DNA from: CBDFNC01 sp965249895
GTDB lineage: Bacteria > Pseudomonadota > Gammaproteobacteria > Enterobacterales > CBDFNC01
Assembly: GCA_965249895.1 (NCBI GenBank)
Contig: CBDFNC010000005.1
Coordinates: forward strand, 1,302,001-1,366,000
DNA: 64,000 nt
Direction of reading: 5' to 3'
The notes below the pieces were generated by a model. That model was not told where the DNA came from and did not search any database. It saw only the letters and a program-made list of their open reading frames with translations. Positions 43,501-51,192 of the stretch are shown one piece after another. Position numbers and translations under genes: made by a program. How positions within the stretch are numbered: the first letter of the stretch is position 1; each line of letters opens with the position of its first letter.

Positions 43501-44503
43501 GACACTGTCTGCCGACGGCCAGCAACAGCTACTTGAAATAGTTGCCGAACTGCTAGAACTGTCACATGTAGCCCCGCAAGATAATTTGGTCAGCCTGGGT
43601 GCAACTTCAGTTCACCTTATTAGCTTGGTCAACCGGCTAGAAGGGGCGTTTGGCCAACGCCTGCGCCTGACAGACGTTGCTCGCTGCAGCAATCTGGCGG
43701 CGGTTTTTGCCCTGCTTGAACCCAATGATCTGTTGGCATCGTCCGGCGACCCGGAACAGCTCAGGGCCCAAGTATTTCTGACCCACTGTCGCTCCATCAT
43801 GGAGCCGGAACAGCGCCGCCTGTTTAAACAACAGAAAGTCGCCTGGTCCGATAGATCCGGACAAGTCATTGCCCTGGGCGATCAAAGCTGCCCTGAGCTC
43901 ATTCGAGCCAGGCGAAGTTGGCGCAACTTTCAACGCGCCAGCATCAACAATGAAAGCCTGGGGATCTTACTCAGCCGCCTCAGGCAGCACCAGGAAGGCG
44001 CACACAGCCGTCATACCTATGGTTCAGCCGGGGGCCTTTACCCGATACAGGTATATGGCTGCCCCCTGAATTCTGAGCCGCCCTGGTATTACCACCCGGG
44101 AAAACACTGTTTATACCCCTTGGCTGAAACAAACAGTCAACTTGATCTGGTGCGGTTCAGCGCCGCCAACCATGGGTGGATAGAAGATACATCCTTATTA
44201 TTGGTGCTGGTGCTGGATATGGCGGCCATCGCTCCTATCTATGAGGCCGCCAGCATCAAATTCGGCTGGTTGGAAGCCGGTGCTATATGCCAGCTTATAG
44301 AAAGCCAAGCCAGCGATTCGAACCTGGGGTTTTGCCAGGTAGGTGACGCCAACTATGACCAGTTAAGGGAAATATTACGGCTTCGAGATGGCCAGGTTTG
44401 CCTCCATACCTTGGCCGGAGGCCCGGTAAGCGAGTGTCAAATAGACCAAAGCAGGGCGCAAGAAATACGAGTAATGAATCACTGGGATGAGGGAGAGTTA
44501 TGA
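40568..44503 (+). CDS. M5: NRPS Cy-A-PCP with C-terminal FMN oxidase domain
   Basis: 1311 residues from the ATG at 40568, two bases after the M4 stop. It is preferred over an upstream in-frame start because AGGAAG is suitably spaced. The cyclisation domain (about 25-450) has DLMIAD (D159, D164). The A domain (YTSGSTGEPKG near 627) gives D-L-F-N-L-S-L-I-W, close to cysteine. PCP serine is 1014 (GATSV). Residues about 1080-1300 are a nitroreductase/SagB-type oxidase (RRSWRNF, TYGSAGGLYPIQVYG), like the Ox domains of epothilone and bleomycin synthases. It should oxidise the thiazoline to a thiazole. The C-terminus, NHWDEGEL, may be a docking peptide for M6. Confidence 0.92.
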   Translation: MTNQHQAALLELLNQDNQAPVANLSQRYHPFALTEIQKSYLLGRNPELPLGGTACQFYYELDCPSLSLPRYQDAWRKVINRHDMLRAVILDNGEQQVLAQVPEWQLEVHASPGEGEQERVLQRIRRKLAQPRSLHQWPLFDVQATPLSNGHIRVHIQFDLMIADQQSFLIILDEIARCYDDDELTLPPLQLTWRDYLARVQGEPENASDKAYWQNRVAQMPAFPSLPLAKPLEQLKPEFHRLRAQLAPEQWQVLQQLAQRQQVTPSTLLLTVFSEVLALHSANPHFCLNMTLFDRRPLHAEVDKLVGDFTNTMLFEVDFRSPCSTAERLKQVQSRLWQDLEHSSYQGTKVLADISRAKGQLAGVLMPVVFTSTLTQTDKQLMQSGAAQPGEPVLSHGQTAQVFLDNQITELQGQLLIQWDVLPQALPGHLMDQLFHRFTQRLFQLAETPEQIRQDPLAQTVLPQAGQLAPALAPVDTQEYLHSAWFQQLRLNPDRPALLGQDESWTYLRLGQRVAGYCRRLLDQVVSPATPVVIMLEKGAEQIAATLAVLCAHASYVPLDISSPLPRLQRIIADVQPGAIITSQALAGDMSRLNIPVLVSEQIADSPVDTLPNPTPGDQERLAYVIYTSGSTGEPKGVMISHLAALTTIKDINARFAINKNDRVLALSALHFDLSVFDIFAVLGVGGALVLPFPEQSNDPASWSRLCHQHGVTVWNTVPALWAMAEEYWRLQKTPPTQLRLCLLSGDWIPVALAQASQAMLPELELISLGGATEAAIWSIWYPVRKIDPQWSSIPYGSALGGQQVYVLDDNFTLARQGFSGEIYISGHGLADGYFNDPQKTSDRFIQHPQTGLRLYRTGDLGRYLDQGLIEFLGRCDHQVKINGYRVECGEISTLLEQHPQVERAHVLALGPRGKQSLAAFVQGADEGLLAPWLKQHVPSYMQPSRWQRVNHWPLTANGKLDRQALSTLLPEVKPGSATLSADGQQQLLEIVAELLELSHVAPQDNLVSLGATSVHLISLVNRLEGAFGQRLRLTDVARCSNLAAVFALLEPNDLLASSGDPEQLRAQVFLTHCRSIMEPEQRRLFKQQKVAWSDRSGQVIALGDQSCPELIRARRSWRNFQRASINNESLGILLSRLRQHQEGAHSRHTYGSAGGLYPIQVYGCPLNSEPPWYYHPGKHCLYPLAETNSQLDLVRFSAANHGWIEDTSLLLVLVLDMAAIAPIYEAASIKFGWLEAGAICQLIESQASDSNLGFCQVGDANYDQLREILRLRDGQVCLHTLAGGPVSECQIDQSRAQEIRVMNHWDEGEL

Positions 44504-47500
44504 CACTTACCAGTCTGTTAAACCAGCTTGAAGAAAACGGCATACGTCTATGGGCAGAGCAAGGCACGTTAAAGTACCAGGCTCCGCCTGGGGCGATGAA
44601 TGACTCCCTACGCCAGCAAGTGGTAGCGGAAAAAACCCAATTATTGGCTCATCTGACAACCGGTTCGGTCTGTCAACCAGACTCAGCCAACGCCTACAAA
44701 CCTTTTCCGCTTACCGGCTTACAACAAGCCTATCAGGTAGGCCGTTCCAATGCGCAGGCATTAGGCCAGGTTGCTGCGCACAGCTATGTCGAACTGGAGC
44801 GCAGCGGGATTTGTCTGACTGCGCTGGAGCAGTCCCTGAACCAAGTCATTAACGCACATCCTATGTTGAGAGCGGTACTCACCAGCGAAGGTGAGCAAAC
44901 CGTGCTCGAAGAGGTCCCTTATTACCATATACCTTGTCACCAGCTAGGGGATAAAGATCCGGCGCAAACCGAACAAGCCCTGCTGCAAACGCGCAGGGAG
45001 CTGGAATCAAAGGTGCCCGCCCTGGACGAGTGGCCTCTGTTCACTATTCAGGCCAGCCAGTTATCCGGAAACCGAACAAGGTTACACATCAGCCTGGATT
45101 TGATCACCTTGGATGCGTGGAGCTGTCAGCTGTTTTTTCACCAATGGTTGGATCTGGCCGAAGGTCATGTAATGACCCCACCCCCGACCCTAAGTTTTCG
45201 CGATTACCATTTGTATCAGCAGGGTCCTGAGTTTGCCCGTCAACGCCAAGAGGCCAGCGACTATTGGCAACCCAGGTTGGCCGAACTGCCTCCTGCACCA
45301 TCTCTGCCGACGAGCTCCAGGGTGGGGGGGAAACCAGAATTCAGACGCTGGCACGCCAGGCTGGATAAACTACAATGGCAGTTATTTAAGGTTAAATGTA
45401 AAGGGTTTGGTGTAACCCCGTCTTCTGCCCTTGCCACTGTGTTCGCCAATGTGCTTTGTCAGTGGAGTAAACAGGAAGAAGTGTGTCTTAATCTCACTTT
45501 ATTCAACCGCCTCCCGCTACACCCAGAAGTTAACCAGCTGTTGGGGGAGTTTACCAATAATACCCTGCTCGGCTTCGACCACATGGAGCTAAGCCTGCTG
45601 GAACAGATGCGCAAGGGCGGGCTCCAGCTGTTGGAGCAGATGGAATATCCACATGTCGAGGGGGTTGATCTGCTTCGTCAATTAGGCCGTCACGAACGCC
45701 GTTTTGACGGCGCCCTAATGCCGATTGTTTTCACCAGTCTCCTGATGGGTGAGCAAGGACCCCAGGGACAGGGTAGCGTCTGGCAATGGCAACAGGTATA
45801 CGGCCTAAGCCAGACTCCCCAGGTACTACTGGATCATCAGGTTAGTGAACAAAAGGGAGAATTACACTACAACTGGGATTGCGCCGCAAATATACTAGAG
45901 CCCAGGGCCATCGACGCCATGTTCTCACGTTACCGGAATTTACTGGCGCAATTGGCAGAGCAAGACGCCCCCTGGCAGCAGGCATACCAAAGGGATCTGC
46001 CCGAAACTCAAAGAGCAGTAAGGAGTGAGGTCAGCACCTGCGGACCGGATTTATCCGGAGACATTTCCTTGGATGCTGGTTTCTGGCGCCAACAAAGTAA
46101 CAGCGCCACCGCCCTTATCTGCCATCAGGGACGTTATAGCTACCGGGAGCTTGCCAGCGCCAGTTTAGCCATCGCCGGGCAACTTCAGGCGTGCGGTATT
46201 TCCCAGGGTGAACGTGTGGGTGTGATGCTGGCGAAAGGCTTAACCCAGGTTGCCTCCGTGCTGGCCTGCCATGCAGTGGGAGCCGCTTATATTCCGCTGG
46301 ATCCAAATCTTCCTGAACATCGGCGACAGGTTATCCTGAAGCAATCCCAGGCTGATGCTTTGATTTCAGATATCGAGTTGCAGCCCCTGGACGGATTAAG
46401 CCTGGTGTATCCCGAACCAAAGGGCCAGGGGATAGAAACACCAAATTCAGCACCTGGGCCTGCTCTTGCCTATATCATATACACCTCAGGGTCAACCGGA
46501 ACTCCTAAAGGCGTAGCCATAAGCCACAGAGCCGCCCAGAATACCCTGGATGATATGATCCAGCGATTTGGCCTAGGCCCAGACGACAATATACTGGGAC
46601 TCTCCGCCCTGAGCTTCGATTTGTCCGTCTATGACATTTTCGCGTCCCTTCAACGAGGGGCCTGCTTAGTGCTACCCCATCCAGATCATTTAAAGGACCC
46701 CCAACACTGGCACCAACTACTCAGCGAACACCAGGTCACAGTGTGGAACTCTGTGCCCGCACTGCTGGATATGCTGCTTACTTGGTGTGAAGGCCAACAA
46801 GCGGATTTACCTGCCAGCCTGCGGTTGGTGTTGCTCAGTGGCGACTGGACCCCACTCTCCCTGCCCGCCAGGCTCAAGGCGCTGGCGCCGAACTGTGAAC
46901 TAATCGTATTGGGCGGCGCCACCGAAGCGGCAATCTGGTCCAATTTCCAGCGAGTCGGAGAAGTGCCATCTCACTGGCCATCCATCCCCTATGGTCGGCC
47001 CTTGTCCGGTCAGTACTACCGGGTGCTGGACGCCCAGCTGAATGATTGCCCGGACTGGGTGAGCGGTCAGCTTTATATTGGCGGCGCCGGTTTGGCGCAA
47101 GGTTACTGGGGTGATAAAGCGCGAACCGAACAGGCATTTATCCGCCACAGCGCGACGGGAGAGCGACTTTATCGGAGCGGCGACCTGGCCCGGTATTGGG
47201 ATGACGGTACGCTGGAGTTTCTCGGCCGGGAAGATAACCAAATAAAGCTAGGCGGTTACCGAATCGAACTGGGAGAAATTGAACATACCCTGGAAGCGCA
47301 TCCGCAAGTGCAAAGGGCCGTTGCCCAGGTATTAGCGAAACCGCAGCGCCTGGTAACCTGGGCTTTGCCCGCCAAAAACAGCCAGGTGACGGACACTCAG
47401 TTGGCTGACTTCCTGAGGCAGCGCCTACCCAGCTATATGCTACCTAGCAGCATTATCCTGTTACCCCATATGCCATTAAACGCCAATGGGAAAATAGACC

Positions 47501-47838
47501 GTCAGGCGTTGCCTGCGCCTGTGGAGCCAAGCCGCCAGCCCAGGGTAAACGGCAAGCTGCAAAGCCAACTGCTCGACGCCTCCATCAGAGTCACAGGACT
47601 TAATCAACTCACTCCCGGGGATAACTTCTTTGACCTGGGTGCGACTTCATTACAACTGGTTCGTCTCCACGGCGAGCTGACCAAACAGGGTCACCAACTA
47701 GACGTTATTGACCTGTTTAATTATTCCTCGGTACACGCGCTATCGCAGTTACTGTCAGACAAAGAGATGACCTCCCTGCAACAGCGGCCTAAGCGCCGTC
47801 GTACCAGTCAACCAGCGAAGGAACCCGCTTGCTTATGA
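44500..47838 (+). CDS. M6: NRPS module TubC-Cy-A-PCP, cysteine code
   Basis: 1112 residues. A TubC-type docking domain (LLNQLEENGIRLWAEQGTLK, then APPGAMNDSL) is followed by a cyclisation domain with DLITLD (D200, D205). The A domain (YTSGSTGTPKG near 661) reads D-L-Y-N-L-S-L-I-W, the textbook cysteine code. PCP serine is 1050 (GATSL). It adds and cyclises a cysteine. Overall it is a close paralogue of M2, including the docking domain. It starts inside the M5 stop (ATGA). No thioesterase is attached, so the chain either passes to the KS of M1 or is released by the separate thioesterase encoded next. Confidence 0.93.
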   Translation: MTLTSLLNQLEENGIRLWAEQGTLKYQAPPGAMNDSLRQQVVAEKTQLLAHLTTGSVCQPDSANAYKPFPLTGLQQAYQVGRSNAQALGQVAAHSYVELERSGICLTALEQSLNQVINAHPMLRAVLTSEGEQTVLEEVPYYHIPCHQLGDKDPAQTEQALLQTRRELESKVPALDEWPLFTIQASQLSGNRTRLHISLDLITLDAWSCQLFFHQWLDLAEGHVMTPPPTLSFRDYHLYQQGPEFARQRQEASDYWQPRLAELPPAPSLPTSSRVGGKPEFRRWHARLDKLQWQLFKVKCKGFGVTPSSALATVFANVLCQWSKQEEVCLNLTLFNRLPLHPEVNQLLGEFTNNTLLGFDHMELSLLEQMRKGGLQLLEQMEYPHVEGVDLLRQLGRHERRFDGALMPIVFTSLLMGEQGPQGQGSVWQWQQVYGLSQTPQVLLDHQVSEQKGELHYNWDCAANILEPRAIDAMFSRYRNLLAQLAEQDAPWQQAYQRDLPETQRAVRSEVSTCGPDLSGDISLDAGFWRQQSNSATALICHQGRYSYRELASASLAIAGQLQACGISQGERVGVMLAKGLTQVASVLACHAVGAAYIPLDPNLPEHRRQVILKQSQADALISDIELQPLDGLSLVYPEPKGQGIETPNSAPGPALAYIIYTSGSTGTPKGVAISHRAAQNTLDDMIQRFGLGPDDNILGLSALSFDLSVYDIFASLQRGACLVLPHPDHLKDPQHWHQLLSEHQVTVWNSVPALLDMLLTWCEGQQADLPASLRLVLLSGDWTPLSLPARLKALAPNCELIVLGGATEAAIWSNFQRVGEVPSHWPSIPYGRPLSGQYYRVLDAQLNDCPDWVSGQLYIGGAGLAQGYWGDKARTEQAFIRHSATGERLYRSGDLARYWDDGTLEFLGREDNQIKLGGYRIELGEIEHTLEAHPQVQRAVAQVLAKPQRLVTWALPAKNSQVTDTQLADFLRQRLPSYMLPSSIILLPHMPLNANGKIDRQALPAPVEPSRQPRVNGKLQSQLLDASIRVTGLNQLTPGDNFFDLGATSLQLVRLHGELTKQGHQLDVIDLFNYSSVHALSQLLSDKEMTSLQQRPKRRRTSQPAKEPACL

Positions 47839-48632
47839 CAACTAAAACCTATCCATATCTGCCGTTTACAGACGCCAAACCCAATGCCCTGGTGGATCTG
47901 TTTTGCCTGCACTATGCCGGCGGCAGCGCCGCTATTTTTCGTCATTGGGACGGCCTTTTTCCCAGCTGGGTTTCGGTTCGCCCGATCGAGTTACCAGGCC
48001 GTGGTGCCCGGATAACAGAATCGTTGGAGGACTCCCCAAGCGAATTAGTTCAACAATTGTGCCAGCAGCTAAGCCCGCATTTAAACCGCCCTTGGGCCCT
48101 TTTTGGGCATAGCCTGGGGGCGGCTTTGGGTTATCAAATTGCCGTCCACTTTGAGCAGCAGCAAAATGGTCCGTTGGCATTTTTTCCATCGGGTCGCCAT
48201 GCGCCTGTCAATCGCGATCCTGCCCCAAAGCGATCACACCTAAGCGATACCGAATTGCTCGAAGCGATACGTGAGCTTAACGGCTCTCCACCGGAAGTAC
48301 TCGACAACCCTGAGTTAATGGCGCTGATGCTGCCTATCATTCGGGCCGATTTTATCCTCAGCGAAGCTTTCAGGGAGCAATCACAAGCGGACCTATTACA
48401 CTGTCCAATTGGCGTGTTTGGCAGTACTGCCGATCCCGAAGTACCTCACCAACAGCTCACGGACTGGCAGCAGGTAGCTGGCAGCGATTTTTCTTTAGCC
48501 GTGCTTGACGGCGATCATTTTTTCCTCCAGCAGGAAGATCAGTTCCAACAAATACGCCTACGCATAGTGGGTAAGTTAACAGAGTTACTCAATGATCAAC
48601 GAATTTGCCAAATAGGGGCTTGTTTTGCCTGA
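47835..48632 (+). CDS. Discrete (type II) thioesterase of the NRPS/PKS cluster
   Basis: A 265-residue alpha/beta hydrolase started at the ATG at 47835, which overlaps the M6 stop (ATGA); an in-frame TTG lies two codons earlier. Ser93 is in FGHSLGAALG, with an acid in GSTADPEVPH and His in DGDHFFLQQ, completing the triad. Relatives such as YbtT edit misprimed carrier domains. Since no megasynthase here ends in a TE, this protein may also release the product. Confidence 0.9.
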   Translation: MTTKTYPYLPFTDAKPNALVDLFCLHYAGGSAAIFRHWDGLFPSWVSVRPIELPGRGARITESLEDSPSELVQQLCQQLSPHLNRPWALFGHSLGAALGYQIAVHFEQQQNGPLAFFPSGRHAPVNRDPAPKRSHLSDTELLEAIRELNGSPPEVLDNPELMALMLPIIRADFILSEAFREQSQADLLHCPIGVFGSTADPEVPHQQLTDWQQVAGSDFSLAVLDGDHFFLQQEDQFQQIRLRIVGKLTELLNDQRICQIGACFA

Positions 48633-49884
48633 TTCTTGCGCGTGTCAAATCATAGGTTTTGGGCCTGCCAGTACCAGCTTCCTCGTCAGCGCCGATCGCC
48701 AGGGTCTGTTGCCTCAACTTCTGGCCCACGGTCTGGTTATCTACGAAAGAAGTCCCGACAACAGTGCATTGCTGGACCAGGGCATCAACTATGACATACC
48801 GTCCAATTCCGATGCGCTGGACTTTCTGGACGGTATTTCAGCAAAAGGGTTATTTGCCCCCGTGCTTCACTCCGCTCCTGCCCGCTTGATCCAAGCCATG
48901 GGCAAAGAAGCGATTTCCCTGCAGTTGGTTGCTCTCTTGGTGGACAATCTGCGCCAACGTTTGATGGAGCTGATGCTAGCCTATCCGAGATCTGAGGTCC
49001 GTTTTGGCACCCAGGTGAAAGGCATCAGCCAAGCTCAGCACGGCTGGCAGGTACAGCTTGCCACGGGTACTAAGGTGAATAGCCCCGTTGTCATACTCGC
49101 ATCCGGCAGCAAACCACACTTGCCAGATACGGTACAAACCTTCGCCCGGCAGGCAGACATTCCTTTATTGCATTCTGAGCAACTGCTCAGACCCGGACAG
49201 GAGCTGCTAACGGATTGCCAACAGATACATATATTGGGCGGCTCCCACAGCGCATTTTCCGTACTTCACAAGCTGCTCGAATCTCTGCCTTTGGCGGAAA
49301 AACACATATCCATCATACATGCCAAACCCATCCGTCGAATGCACCTGAGTGGCGAGCTGGCAGCCGCCGCAGGCGAAGCCTTTCAGCCAGAGCTGGACAC
49401 CTGTCCGGCCAGCGGGCGAGTATTTCGCTTTCAGGGTCTTTACACCCGGTCCCGTCTTCTGTTTGAACAGGTCACTCAGGGCCAACATCCCCAGGTCAGT
49501 CTACGGTACTGCCCAACCCTGGAGGCGCAACAACAACAGCTGGCTAAAGCTCATGTCATCATCGCCGCCACCGGTTATCGACCCAGGGTTCCACGGCTCA
49601 CCGATAGTCACGGCAAGACCTTGTCAGTCGCTACCCATAACAGCGCTGTGTTGGTCAATAACCTTGGCCAAGTCTGCCTCGAAAACGGCCGCGCACTCAA
49701 CGGGTTATTAGCCTTAGGGCTGGGTTTTGGACGCAGCGATTCCGGCATAGGTGAAGCCTCCTACTCAGGCGCCCCTGTGGGGATCAACATTTTCCAGAGG
49801 GCCGACGGTGACGCCCTTTGCCAACAAATAACCAAACGCTATCAACAAACAAGTGGAGAATCCCTTGAGCAAGAATATATTTAA
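48625..49884 (+). CDS. FAD/NAD(P)-dependent oxidoreductase, possible monooxygenase
   Basis: A 419-residue flavoprotein that probably starts at the TTG at 48625 (AGGGG lies 7 bases upstream), overlapping the thioesterase end by 8 bases. It has an N-terminal FAD-binding motif (IIGFGPASTSF), a second nucleotide-binding segment (ILGGSHSAFSVL) and a C-terminal ATGYRPR. This arrangement recalls the SidA/PvdA N-hydroxylases and related flavin enzymes. N-hydroxylation, another oxidation of the bound chain, or disulfide chemistry are all possible. Placement in the operon ties it to the metallophore, but the reaction is not readable. Confidence 0.68.
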   Translation: MPDSCACQIIGFGPASTSFLVSADRQGLLPQLLAHGLVIYERSPDNSALLDQGINYDIPSNSDALDFLDGISAKGLFAPVLHSAPARLIQAMGKEAISLQLVALLVDNLRQRLMELMLAYPRSEVRFGTQVKGISQAQHGWQVQLATGTKVNSPVVILASGSKPHLPDTVQTFARQADIPLLHSEQLLRPGQELLTDCQQIHILGGSHSAFSVLHKLLESLPLAEKHISIIHAKPIRRMHLSGELAAAAGEAFQPELDTCPASGRVFRFQGLYTRSRLLFEQVTQGQHPQVSLRYCPTLEAQQQQLAKAHVIIAATGYRPRVPRLTDSHGKTLSVATHNSAVLVNNLGQVCLENGRALNGLLALGLGFGRSDSGIGEASYSGAPVGINIFQRADGDALCQQITKRYQQTSGESLEQEYI

Positions 49885-51181
49885 AAAGCTGACTGGCCGA
49901 TTTAACAGCGATGCGACCGGCGTGTCTGCAAAGACGGAATGGGCCGATCAACTAACACGCTCCCGTCACGCCGGCCCCAGAATGGAGAATCAGAGCCAGC
50001 TCGACCCGCTACGCAACGGCAGCAGCACCCTGGCCGTCCATGCCGGTACCTATAGTGACCCAGTAACCGGTGCCGTTGGCACCCCGATATTTAACAGCAC
50101 CACCTTCCTGTTCCAAAAGGAATCATATGATGCCTTCGACCAGGGTATGATCCGTGATTATCCTATTTATACCCGTTATGGTAATCCCACCCAATGGGCA
50201 GTACAGGAAAAAGTAGCCGCATTGGAGCACGCCGAAAGCGCCATCGTTTTTTCCTCGGGTATGGCGGCCATCAGCACCGCCTTATTGGCACTCACCAGTC
50301 GCGGCGGCCATATCGTCACTGCGAGAGATCTTTACGGCGGAAGCTACAACCTGATGCGTGAAGACATGCACCAATATGGCCGCGAAGTCAGTTTTGTCGA
50401 CCCTACGGATGCGAACGCTATCGAGCAGGCTATTCAGGAAAATACCGAGGTATTGTTCTTCGAAACCCTGACCAACCCGCTGCTAAAATGTGCCCCTGTA
50501 AAAGCACTCGGAGCGATGGCCCGTAAGCACAACGTTTTCCTCATCCTGGACAATACATTTCTCTCTCCGGTTTATTTGACCCCGCTGGATCATGGCGCAC
50601 ATTTGGTGATCCACAGCTGTACAAAATACCTCAATGGCCACAGCGACCTGGTGGCCGGTTGCGCCTCTGGTAACCGCAAATACCTGGATTTGGTTTGGTC
50701 CCAAATGCTGAAACTGGGCGGCAGTTTAAACCCGTCCGACTGCTCAAGCCTAGAACGAGGCATGAAGACCCTGGCCATACGAATGCAGGCCCATAACCAC
50801 AACGCCAGGGCGCTGGCCCTGTGGTTACAGAAGCACCCAGCCATAGCCTGCGTTTACCACCCCGAGCTGGAATCTTACCCCTTTCCCTGGGCAAAAGAGC
50901 TGTTATCCCAGGGATCCGGAGGCATGTTGTCATTTGAAGTGAAAGGAGGCAATCAGGCCGGTCTTAAACTGATGAGCAAACTAAAGCTGGCTCAGGCAGC
51001 CACCAGCCTGGGCGGTGTGGAGTCGTTAGTCAGTATGCCGTTTAATACCAGTCACAGCAGCCTGACCGAGCTACAACGGCGAGAAGTAGGGATCAATCCT
51101 GGTCTGGTTCGCTTTTCCGCCGGTATCGAGGACATCGCCGACTTAACGGCTGATTTTGAACAAGCTCTGGCATCACTTTAA
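49865..51181 (+). CDS. PLP trans-sulfuration enzyme (cystathionine/methionine gamma-lyase family)
   Basis: 438 residues if the TTG at 49865 is used, which has GGAGAA five bases upstream. A GTG at 49853 and an ATG at 49982 are alternatives; family similarity starts near the latter (STLAVHAGTYSDPVTGAVGT). The PLP lysine is about 254 in SCTKYLNGHSD, and LGGVESLVSMP is conserved in the C-terminal domain. The family makes or breaks C-S bonds at the gamma position of cysteine, homocysteine or cystathionine. Inside a cluster with three cysteine-activating modules it might supply cysteine or a sulfur-containing unit. The exact reaction is not decided by sequence. Confidence 0.85.
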   Translation: MSKNIFKKLTGRFNSDATGVSAKTEWADQLTRSRHAGPRMENQSQLDPLRNGSSTLAVHAGTYSDPVTGAVGTPIFNSTTFLFQKESYDAFDQGMIRDYPIYTRYGNPTQWAVQEKVAALEHAESAIVFSSGMAAISTALLALTSRGGHIVTARDLYGGSYNLMREDMHQYGREVSFVDPTDANAIEQAIQENTEVLFFETLTNPLLKCAPVKALGAMARKHNVFLILDNTFLSPVYLTPLDHGAHLVIHSCTKYLNGHSDLVAGCASGNRKYLDLVWSQMLKLGGSLNPSDCSSLERGMKTLAIRMQAHNHNARALALWLQKHPAIACVYHPELESYPFPWAKELLSQGSGGMLSFEVKGGNQAGLKLMSKLKLAQAATSLGGVESLVSMPFNTSHSSLTELQRREVGINPGLVRFSAGIEDIADLTADFEQALASL

Positions 51182-51192
51182 AGGGATAAGTT

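Noticed and set aside
16578..47838. Cluster read as a direct yersiniabactin or pyochelin locus
   Set aside because: No salicylate synthase or aryl-carrier loading, no thiazolinyl-imine reductase, and a FAAL loader instead; only the class is shared.
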